Origin: SAT2750 sp964476375
GTDB lineage: Bacteria; Planctomycetota; Planctomycetia; Pirellulales; Pirellulaceae
DNA: 21,261 nucleotides
NCBI GenBank assembly: GCA_964476375.1
Contig: CAYYZW010000218.1
Location: forward strand, 1-21,261
Reading direction: 5' to 3'
The notes beneath the pieces were generated by a model. It had not been told where the DNA came from. It did no database searches and worked only from the letters and a program-made list of their open reading frames with translations. How positions within the stretch are numbered: the stretch's first letter is position 1; each line of letters begins with the position of its first letter. The translations under genes and the position numbers were made by a program. Below, piece by piece: positions 15,328-21,261 of the stretch.

Positions 15328-17043
15328 ATGAGACAACGACAATCACTGGTGCTGCTGACCAGCCTGCTATTACTGGCCGGTTGCAATGAATCGTCGGATC
15401 CGCACCACGGCGACAACGGCCCCCCGGCCGTGGATGGACCGATTCACTTTACCACCTCCCAGGACGAGGCGGGAATCCACTTTTCCCACCTGAACTCACG
15501 CCGTGATTCACTGATCCCCGAGGATGTCGGTTCCGGTGTTGGCTGGGCAGATTACGACAATGACGGGGACGAGGACCTGTACTTCGTCAATTTTTCCGGT
15601 CCCTTCCTGATGGACAAGGACGAGCTTGCCACGCGCCAGGGCAACCAGCTTTACCGGAATGACGGCAACGGACAATTCACCGATGTCACCAGCGAGGCAG
15701 GCGTCGGTCACGTAGGCTGGGACTACGGCTGTCTCTGGCTGGACGTGGACAACGACGGCCACCTGGACCTGGCTGTGACCCATTACAACGGGGTCCTGCT
15801 CTACCGCAACCGGGGCGACGGCACGTTTGAGGACCAGACCGATACCTCGGGGCTGGGCAGCATCGACCGTTTCCTGCTCGGCATGACCGCGGGCGACTAT
15901 GACCACGACGGTGACCTGGACCTGTTCCTCTGCGGCTATGTCCATTTTGACCGCGAAAAGGCACGTCACCGCCCGATGGTTGCCGGGCGACCGGCAGTCT
16001 GGACCAATCCGGTCTCCTACGATCCGCTCCCGAGCATCCTGATGCGTAACAACGGCAAGGGGCATTTTGAAGATGTGACCGAGGAGGCGGGGGTCGCCAA
16101 CCCGGCCGGAAAGAGCATGCAGGCCATCTTCTGTGACTTCAACAACGACAGCTGGCAGGATCTCTACGTGGCCAATGACGTCGGTACCGCCGATGCGATG
16201 TTCCAGAACAACGGGGACGGGACATTTACCGACGTCTCCACCCTTTCCGGCACCTTCGATCGACGGGCCAGCATGGGCGTGGCGATCGGGGATGTCTGGC
16301 ACGAGGGCATGATGGACCTGTTCACCACTCACTGGGTGAACGAGGACCACGCGCTCTGGCGCAACCAGAGTGCCACCACGCCGGATAATTCCATCCTGCT
16401 TGAAGATGTCGGCCCGACGACAGGAATTCTCGATATCAAGTCGACTGCTGACGTCGGATGGGGGATCGAGCTGATTGACTTCGACAATGACGGCCACCTG
16501 GACATGGTGCTTGCCAACGGCAGTACCATCGAGGACGAGCTGACACTGGAAGTGCTGAAAGACCCCAAGCTGCTTCCCCAGCGATCTCGCCTGCTCCGCA
16601 ATGACGGAAAGGCCCATTTCACGGATATCAGCGCCGGCGGAGGAACATTCTTTCAGCGGGAACTCGTTGCACGCGGGCTCGCCTGTGCCGATTACAACCA
16701 GGATGGACGCATGGACATGGCCATCGTGCTGCACAGCGGAGAGGGGACCTTACTGCAAAATACATCAGCCACTCCCGGTAACTGGCTGCAAGTCAAGCTG
16801 GAAGGGAGTACCAGTAACCGCTTCGGAATCGGGGCACGAATCCAGGTCACAACGACCGTGAACACTTATACCCTGGAGTGCGTATCAAGTTCGAGTTACC
16901 TGAGCAGCAACAGCATGGTCCGCCATTTCGGGCTGGGCAATGCAGAAAATGCTGAATCGGTGATCGTGAGTTGGCCCAGCGGAGCGACAAGTGAACTCCA
17001 AGACGTGAAACTGAACCAGCAAATTATTATCCGGGAAAAATAA
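15328..17043 (+). CDS. CRTAC1-family lipoprotein with VCBS repeats and C-terminal ASPIC/UnbV domain
   Basis: This 571-residue protein begins with a lipoprotein signal ending LLLAGC (Cys19), so it is probably anchored in a membrane facing outward. The body is a VCBS/FG-GAP propeller with repeated calcium-type loops: DYDNDGDEDLYFVN, DVDNDGHLDLAVTH, DYDHDGDLDLFLCG, DFNNDSWQDLYVAN, DFDNDGHLDMVLAN and DYNQDGRMDMAIV, interspersed with LYRNDGNGQFTDVT-type strands. The end is an ASPIC/UnbV domain (NRFGIGARIQV, SSSSYLSSNS, VRHFGLG, VSWPSG). ATG 15328 is preceded by AGGA at 15319-15322, 5 bases away. This is a standard planctomycete CRTAC1 layout; the cellular role is not established. The DUF3179 selenoprotein candidate begins 93 bases after it. 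Confidence 0.92.
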   Translation: MRQRQSLVLLTSLLLLAGCNESSDPHHGDNGPPAVDGPIHFTTSQDEAGIHFSHLNSRRDSLIPEDVGSGVGWADYDNDGDEDLYFVNFSGPFLMDKDELATRQGNQLYRNDGNGQFTDVTSEAGVGHVGWDYGCLWLDVDNDGHLDLAVTHYNGVLLYRNRGDGTFEDQTDTSGLGSIDRFLLGMTAGDYDHDGDLDLFLCGYVHFDREKARHRPMVAGRPAVWTNPVSYDPLPSILMRNNGKGHFEDVTEEAGVANPAGKSMQAIFCDFNNDSWQDLYVANDVGTADAMFQNNGDGTFTDVSTLSGTFDRRASMGVAIGDVWHEGMMDLFTTHWVNEDHALWRNQSATTPDNSILLEDVGPTTGILDIKSTADVGWGIELIDFDNDGHLDMVLANGSTIEDELTLEVLKDPKLLPQRSRLLRNDGKAHFTDISAGGGTFFQRELVARGLACADYNQDGRMDMAIVLHSGEGTLLQNTSATPGNWLQVKLEGSTSNRFGIGARIQVTTTVNTYTLECVSSSSYLSSNSMVRHFGLGNAENAESVIVSWPSGATSELQDVKLNQQIIIREK

Positions 17044-17058
17044 ACCAGCGGCCTGTCA

Positions 17059-17087
17059 TTGCATGCCGATATTTCTTGTAAGATAAA
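17059..17087 (+). promoter_or_regulatory. Possible promoter for the DUF3179 selenoprotein candidate
   Basis: TTGCAT (17059-17064) and GATAAA (17082-17087) are spaced 17 bases apart, in an AT-rich patch unlike its surroundings. The matches to consensus are partial (three and four of six). Initiation near 17094 would leave a leader of about 43 bases before ATG 17137. Read-through from the CRTAC1 gene is equally possible. Confidence 0.3.
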
Positions 17088-17136
17088 TTTGTGTTCCCCG
17101 GGTGACCCAAGCAAGCGGGCCTGAAAGGTCGTTGTG

Positions 17137-17799
17137 ATGAAAAAATTTTTCCTCCCATCGCTGGCTATTTTCTGCGGGATTGCCATGTCCCTGCTCTTGG
17201 GGGGGTGTGGACAAAAAGGCAGCCATCTTGAAGAGACTCACCCGTCTCACCGGACAGAAACCGCAACCGGTGGCAAGGCTCATCACGAACCGATCCAGTA
17301 TCGAAATAAAGACTCACGTGATGCCATCACCGAGCCGGAGTTCGTTGCTGCGGATCAACTCCTGATCGCCGGTGGCACCAAGGGAATCGGGGTGGCGATT
17401 GATGGCGAGAGCCGCTTCTACCCTCTCTACGTCCTCCAGTATCACCAGGTGATCAACGACAAGGTCGGCAACAGTGCGATCGCGTGCAGTTACTGATCGA
17501 GCGAACAAACGCTCATGGTCCATGAGCGACGCCTGAAGAATTCGGAGGATGCCATGGAGATGCGGGTCTCCGGGAAAGTCAAGAATGGCAACCTGATCAT
17601 GTATGACAAGGCGACCGATTCCGAGTGGTTACAGGAAACCGGTGAAGCTCTCACGGGAGAACAGAAAGGCGCCCGCCTGACCGAGCTTGACGACAGCAAG
17701 CGAACGCTGAACGTCCGCTGGGATGTCTGGAGCAAGCAGCATCCCGATTCACAGGTCCTCTTCTGTGATCACTGCGAGACCGAGCAGGGCACGCAATAA
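17137..17799 (+). CDS. DUF3179-family lipoprotein, predicted selenoprotein (in-frame TGA read as selenocysteine)
   Basis: One frame runs from ATG 17137 (AAAGG at 17124-17128) to TAA 17799, broken only by TGA at 17494-17496; with that codon read through, the product is 220 residues. A lipoprotein signal ends LLLGGC (Cys24), then a polar linker and a DUF3179 domain: GIGVAIDGESRFYPLYVLQY, HQVIND, AIACSY-U, then after the TGA SGKVKNGNLIMYDKATDSEW, TGEALTGEQKGARL and VRWDVWSKQHPDSQVL. Family homology on both sides of the TGA is in the same frame. The TGA is residue 120, and Cys117-Ser-Tyr-U120 aligns with the family's CPLC (CxxC). A SECIS-like hairpin follows. Other genes here end in TGA, so the code is standard. 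The role is unknown; CxxU suggests extracytoplasmic redox chemistry. A nonsense-mutated gene or a sequencing error is the alternative. Confidence 0.8.
17494..17528 (+). promoter_or_regulatory. Selenocysteine insertion site: UGA codon plus bacterial SECIS-like hairpin
   Basis: The UGA (17494-17496) is followed by a perfect 7-base-pair stem, CGCUCAU (17510-17516) with AUGAGCG (17522-17528), closed by a GGUCC loop (17517-17521). G17517 and C17521 could also pair, leaving a GUC loop. Twenty bases separate the UGA from the loop. Known bacterial SECIS elements place a small apical loop starting with G about 16-37 bases after UGA, and E. coli fdhF uses a GGUCU loop. A competing weaker hairpin, GAGCG (17499-17503) with CGCUC (17510-17514), overlaps it. 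Recognition by SelB is inferred. Confidence 0.72.
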
Positions 17800-17863
17800 G
17801 CATCCCTCCCGATCGCACGTCTCTTTTCTCCTCCTTCCCCGGCACCTGATGCGCCACGACTGT

Positions 17864-17934
17864 TTTTCACCGTGATCGCATGAACTGTTTTCCCTGCTGG
17901 TGTAAGATCGACGGCTGGAAATCCGCGGTGAAAA
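17864..17934. repeat. 9-base inverted repeat before the sialidase-like gene
   Basis: TTTTCACCG (17864-17872) and CGGTGAAAA (17926-17934) are perfect reverse complements separated by 53 bases. They sit in the 156-base gap just upstream of the AGGAGG ribosome binding site (17941-17946) of the sialidase-like gene. TAAGAT at 17903-17908, a possible -10 box, lies between the arms. This could be an operator pair or a long leader stem; no regulator is known. Confidence 0.3.
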
Positions 17935-17955
17935 CAAGGAAGGAGGGAACCGAAT

Positions 17956-19095
17956 ATGCAGCCTTTCCAGGTCCTCGACCGGGGACTGGTCTTTGATGCC
18001 GACCGTGCCCCACCGGAGAGGCAGGCCTGCTACTTCACCAGCCTCGCCAGGCTCGACTCGGGAACCCTGCTGGCCGGCTGGCAAACGGGCCTGACCAAGC
18101 ACGCACCCACCAACACGATCCGCATTGCTCGCTCCCTGGACCAGGCAGCAAGCTGGCAGGTCATCCCCTGGGACTTTGAAACCACGCTCGACGGGACACC
18201 CGGCTCGCTGTCCTCAGCGGAGATGGTCGAGGCTGAACCGGGTCGGCTATTGCTCTTTAGCACCTGGTTTGATCGCTCCGATCCCGACCGGCCGCTGTTC
18301 AACCCGGAGACGGAGGGGATCCTCCGTTCCCGGCAGATTTTTGCATTCTCGACCGACGAGGGAAAAAGCTGGAGCCCGTGGCAGGTGATTCCGACCCCCG
18401 GGCTGACCGGCTGTGCCACGACCGGGCCTGCGATCAAGTGGTCGGACGGAACGATTGCCCATGCCTTTGAAAGTTTCAAGGAATTCGATGACCCCCAGCC
18501 GGCGGTCCCCGGCGCGTGGCTTGTCCTGACCAGCGATGGTGGCCGTTCGTTTGAAGCTCCCTGGCTGATCGCCCGCGATCCAGCCGACCAGGTCTACTAC
18601 TGGGACCAGCGACTCTTCGCCGGGGACAAAGCCGGAGAATTCCTTGCGCTTTTCTGGACGCACGACCGGGCCGCACAGAAAGATCTCACGCTGCACCAGC
18701 TGCTGGCTTCCCTGGCCGACGGTAGCCAGGCCGCCTCCCAGCCGCACGCAACCGGCATCCCGGGCCAGATCGCCTCGGCAGGTATCACCAGCGATGGCCG
18801 GCTACTGGCTTTCATTGTGGACCGGGGGAGCCCCGGCACGATGACGCTCTGGCAATCAGGCGACAGTGGCAGCAGCTGGCCAGAAGATGCGAGCCTGGTG
18901 GTGCATGTCCACGATGAACAGGCAGCGATCAGCCAGGGCGCGGAGAACATTGACTTTGCCGAGTACTGGGAGGACATGGGCAAGTGGAGCTTCGGTCACC
19001 CGGCCATGCTCCCGCTTGAAAACGGGGAGTGGCTACTTGCTTACTATGCCGGCACTCCAGAGGCAATGAGCATCCACTGGGTGAAAATAGGCTAA
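17956..19095 (+). CDS. BNR/Asp-box sialidase-like propeller protein, no signal peptide
   Basis: This 379-residue protein has the sialidase (neuraminidase) fold pattern, with Asp-boxes (SxDxGxxW) at STDEGKSW (132-139), TSDGGRSF (192-199) and SGDSGSSW (301-308) and a degenerate copy at SLDQAASW (60-67). The family hydrolyses terminal sialic acids or related sugars, but many BNR proteins act on other glycans or have lost activity, and I cannot identify the full arginine triad. Unlike its neighbours it has no signal peptide, so it is probably cytoplasmic, or exported by another route. Start ATG 17956 is firm: AGGAGG at 17941-17946 lies 9 bases upstream. The M23-like gene follows after 15 bases. 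The acetylesterase and NanM-like genes nearby fit a sialic acid theme. Confidence 0.78.
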   Translation: MQPFQVLDRGLVFDADRAPPERQACYFTSLARLDSGTLLAGWQTGLTKHAPTNTIRIARSLDQAASWQVIPWDFETTLDGTPGSLSSAEMVEAEPGRLLLFSTWFDRSDPDRPLFNPETEGILRSRQIFAFSTDEGKSWSPWQVIPTPGLTGCATTGPAIKWSDGTIAHAFESFKEFDDPQPAVPGAWLVLTSDGGRSFEAPWLIARDPADQVYYWDQRLFAGDKAGEFLALFWTHDRAAQKDLTLHQLLASLADGSQAASQPHATGIPGQIASAGITSDGRLLAFIVDRGSPGTMTLWQSGDSGSSWPEDASLVVHVHDEQAAISQGAENIDFAEYWEDMGKWSFGHPAMLPLENGEWLLAYYAGTPEAMSIHWVKIG

Positions 19096-19110
19096 GCTGG
19101 AAACCTTGTC

Positions 19111-19917
19111 ATGAAATACTCCTGTTACTTGTGCGTCCTGGTCGCAGCCACGATCGCAATCCCCGCAGCCGGGCAAGAGGGGAATATCTCCGCCTCGCTG
19201 CCCGGCAACCAGATGGCCCGCGTCGTTGCCACGCTGCCGGCGATCACCCGCTTCCAGGCCACTCCGTCCGACCGCTTCCTGGTCGACCTGGCCAGCGTCC
19301 GCCGGGGCCATCCCTATCGCGGCCGGCGAGCCGAACGGCCCCATACCGGGGGCCACGTCTATTTCACGCTCGACAAGCTTCCCCTGCAGGCCACCAAGGT
19401 ACAGGCCTACCCCCCTATCTATGCCGTGGCCGATGGAGTCGTCACGCGGATTGACTACTCGTTCCGCCTGCGCGAGATGTTCGAACCGGCACTCAAGGAA
19501 CGGGTGGCAAATTGTCGCTACGGGATCGGGCTGGCATTTGCACGGGAGGGAAACACGGCGATTACCTTCCATTACAGTATCGAGCCCTTCATCGATCCGG
19601 GGGAGAGGGACTTCTACCGCCCCTTCCTGATGGTCAAACCGGGTGACCGGGTCAAGAAAGGGGACGTGATCGCCAGGATGTACATTCCCAATAACAAGAA
19701 ACTGGCGGAGAAATCCCACATCCACTTCAACCTCAACCGCAGCGGGGGTGGCGGATTCGTGGCTCCCGCGATTTTCAACCAGGAGATCGTGCGGGAATTT
19801 CACAGCCGCTGGAACCTCTTCTCCAACGACCCCGATGCCCCGATCCCTCCCTGCATGGGATACAAGCTGGAAGCCGACGAGAATCCCTTCCAGCGCCAGA
19901 GCGTGGACCGCCTGTAA
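19111..19917 (+). CDS. Secreted M23/LytM-like protein with altered metal-site motif
   Basis: The 268-residue product has a signal peptide (about residues 1-21, cleavage near PAAGQ). The core follows the M23 metallopeptidase layout: a HxG motif (HTGGH, 78-82), IYAVADGVVTRID (103-115), ITFHYS with His154, VKPGDRVKKGDVIARM (175-190) and SHIHFNL (His203, His205). Typical members bind zinc through the His and Asp of HxGxD and the last His of HxH; here the Asp position is His82. The fold is therefore credible but peptidase activity is uncertain, and it may be a binding or regulatory version. Start ATG 19111 has only a weak ribosome binding site and lies 15 bases after the sialidase-like gene, suggesting coupling. 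The methyltransferase-like gene follows after 17 bases. Confidence 0.72.
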   Translation: MKYSCYLCVLVAATIAIPAAGQEGNISASLPGNQMARVVATLPAITRFQATPSDRFLVDLASVRRGHPYRGRRAERPHTGGHVYFTLDKLPLQATKVQAYPPIYAVADGVVTRIDYSFRLREMFEPALKERVANCRYGIGLAFAREGNTAITFHYSIEPFIDPGERDFYRPFLMVKPGDRVKKGDVIARMYIPNNKKLAEKSHIHFNLNRSGGGGFVAPAIFNQEIVREFHSRWNLFSNDPDAPIPPCMGYKLEADENPFQRQSVDRL

Positions 19918-19934
19918 CTGCCAGGACAAAACCA

Positions 19935-21098
19935 ATGCAAAGAAGTAACGACCGATTCCTGACAACCCACGTGGGAAGCCTGGCACGTCCCCAGGGCCTG
20001 CTGAAACAGATGCTGGCAAGGCAGCGGGGAGAAGGCCATGACGAACAGGCATTCCAGGCCTCGGTCCAGGATGCCGTGGGGGATGTCGTCCGTCGCCAGA
20101 GCGAGGCGGGTATCGATATCATCTGTGACGGGGAACAGGGCAAGGCAAGTTTCCTGACCTACGTCTCGGAGCGGCTCGGGGGATTCGAGGTACGTGAGGG
20201 GGAGGGGGAGGATCTCTGGAAAGAATCCCGTGAAACCCTTGCCTTCCCGGAGTTCTACGAGGCGCACAAGCGTTATCGCGAGGGGATCGTGGCCAGCCCC
20301 GTCCAGCTGGTCTGCACCGGCCCGCTGACCTATACCGGCCAGGAGGCTCTCGAGAGGGATATCACCACGATCAAGGCGGCGACAGCAGGCGTGGGAGCAG
20401 AGGAAGTTTTCATGACTGCCATTTCCCCCTCGGACGTCGAGGGGCAGCAGGCCAACGAGTATTACTCCAGCGAGGAGGACTACCTCGAGGCCATCGCCGA
20501 TGCAATGCACGAGGAATACAAGGCGATCGTGGATGCGGGACTGCTCCTGCAGATCGATGATCCACGGCTGCTGACGTACTACATTTCCCGGCCCGACCTG
20601 GACGTTGCCGGCTGTCGCCGCTGGGCGGAGCAGCGCGTCGAGGTATTGAACCATGCCCTGCGGGACATCCCACCCGAGCGGGTCCGCTTCCATACCTGCT
20701 ATGGAATCAATATCGGCCCCCGCGTGCACGAGATGAACCTGGCGGACATCGTCGACATCATGCTGCGAGTGAATGCCGGTGCCTATTCCTTTGAGGCCGG
20801 CAACCCCCGCCACGAGCACGAGTGGAAGGTCTGGGAGAACGTCGATTTGCCCGAGGGAAAAATCCTGGTGCCGGGGGTAATCTCGCATTCCACGCCCCTG
20901 GTCGAACACCCGCAACTGGTTGCCCAGCGGCTTGTTCGCTTTGCAAGCGTGGCAGGCAGGGAAAACGTGATTGGCGGAAGTGACTGCGGATTCTCGTCTT
21001 TTGCCAATACCGAGCCGGAAATCCACCCCTCGATTGTCTGGACCAAGTTTGCGGCACTTGCCGAAGGCGCACGAATCGCTTCCCAACAACTCTGGTAA
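19935..21098 (+). CDS. Cobalamin-independent methionine synthase (MetE) C-terminal-domain-like methyltransferase
   Basis: This 387-residue cytoplasmic protein matches the catalytic half of MetE and its stand-alone relatives: TTHVGSLARP at the N-terminus, CDGEQGK, LLLQIDDPRLL, HTCYGINIG near residue 252, FEAGNPRHEHEW and IGGSDCGFSSF near 347. The His and Cys of HTCYG, a downstream Glu and the Cys of SDCGF would form the zinc site that activates a thiol. The N-terminal folate-binding half of MetE is absent, so this is a short relative that transfers methyl or alkyl groups between thiols, with substrate unknown. ATG 19935 is preceded by AGGA (19923-19926) at 8 bases. It is the third gene of the sialidase-like/M23-like run but shows no obvious functional link to them. 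Confidence 0.85.
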   Translation: MQRSNDRFLTTHVGSLARPQGLLKQMLARQRGEGHDEQAFQASVQDAVGDVVRRQSEAGIDIICDGEQGKASFLTYVSERLGGFEVREGEGEDLWKESRETLAFPEFYEAHKRYREGIVASPVQLVCTGPLTYTGQEALERDITTIKAATAGVGAEEVFMTAISPSDVEGQQANEYYSSEEDYLEAIADAMHEEYKAIVDAGLLLQIDDPRLLTYYISRPDLDVAGCRRWAEQRVEVLNHALRDIPPERVRFHTCYGINIGPRVHEMNLADIVDIMLRVNAGAYSFEAGNPRHEHEWKVWENVDLPEGKILVPGVISHSTPLVEHPQLVAQRLVRFASVAGRENVIGGSDCGFSSFANTEPEIHPSIVWTKFAALAEGARIASQQLW

Positions 21099-21145
21099 CT
21101 GCCTATCATGGAAAGATACAACCACTCCCTGAGAGATCCTCAACG

Positions 21146-21261
21146 ATGAAAAGAATCCTGCCATCCTTGCTGATCAGCTGCCTGTTTCTGTCGGCCGCCA
21201 CATTTTCCTCCGCCCAGGAAACAACCACGCCCGGGTTCTACAAGGACCTTTTCATGAGCAG
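21146..21261 (+). CDS. 5' end of a secreted protein gene (3' truncated by window edge)
   Basis: The frame opens at ATG 21146 and continues to the end of the window (38 complete codons). The N-terminus is a classical signal peptide: a basic start (MKRILPS), a hydrophobic core and a cleavage site near FSSAQE. The start of the mature protein (ETTTPGFYKDLFMS) resembles nothing I can name. It begins 47 bases after the methyltransferase stop, with a weak GAGAG upstream. Confidence 0.65.
   Translation, partial: MKRILPSLLISCLFLSAATFSSAQETTTPGFYKDLFMS

Noticed and set aside
17137..17799. Pseudogene broken by a nonsense mutation, or two separate genes (17137-17496 and 17515-17799)
   Set aside because: Only one stop interrupts the frame, it sits on the conserved Cys position, the downstream half keeps the family motifs, and a SECIS-like hairpin follows. 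The ATG at 17515 lies inside that hairpin and has no ribosome binding site.
1..21261. Alternative genetic code with TGA as a sense codon
   Set aside because: Several clear genes here end in TGA at the expected place (763, 3964, 15145), so TGA is a normal stop in this organism.

Overview
The window looks like chromosome from a planctomycete, probably a marine member related to Pirellulales. The basis is the gene mix: three secreted Cys-type sulfatases, two CRTAC1-type (VCBS/ASPIC-UnbV) proteins, two DUF3179 lipoproteins, a planctomycete-style leucine-rich-repeat protein, a sialate O-acetylesterase and many short secreted proteins. GC content is high and genes lie in short runs on both strands. 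No rRNA, tRNA, insertion sequence, integrase or CRISPR array is visible, and no gap between genes exceeds about 200 bases.

Layout, left to right. An unrecognised 3' gene end (3-278) is followed by a small secreted protein resembling invertebrate-type lysozyme (320-763) and two sulfatases (823-2445, 2474-3964), all on the plus strand. A minus-strand block holds a secreted helical protein (3984-4817) and a DUF3179 lipoprotein plus endonuclease/exonuclease/phosphatase pair (6445 down to 4931). A plus-strand pair follows: sialate O-acetylesterase and LRR protein (6640-8612). It converges, with overlapping stops, on a minus-strand pair made of a Kelch mutarotase (NanM-like) and a third sulfatase (11288 down to 8609). 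From 11489 to the end everything is on the plus strand: a 1218-residue VCBS/ASPIC protein, a 571-residue CRTAC1 lipoprotein, a DUF3179 lipoprotein with an in-frame TGA, a BNR-repeat sialidase-like protein, an M23-like secreted protein, a MetE-like methyltransferase, and the start of another secreted protein.

The most notable item is at 17137-17799. One DUF3179 reading frame is interrupted by a single in-frame TGA at 17494-17496, and family homology continues in the same frame after it. The TGA falls where the family has the second Cys of its CxxC motif, giving Cys-Ser-Tyr-U. A hairpin with a GGUCC loop starts 13 bases after the TGA and presents its loop 20 bases after it, which resembles a bacterial SECIS element. 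I read this as a selenoprotein, a DUF3179 member with a CxxU motif, that automatic annotation would split or call a pseudogene.

A second theme is breakdown of sulfated, possibly sialylated, glycans. Three sulfatases, a sialate O-acetylesterase, a NanM-like mutarotase and a sialidase-like propeller lie within about 18 kb. The lysozyme-like and M23-like proteins suggest additional wall- or polymer-directed activities. Substrates are inferred only; none can be read from sequence alone.
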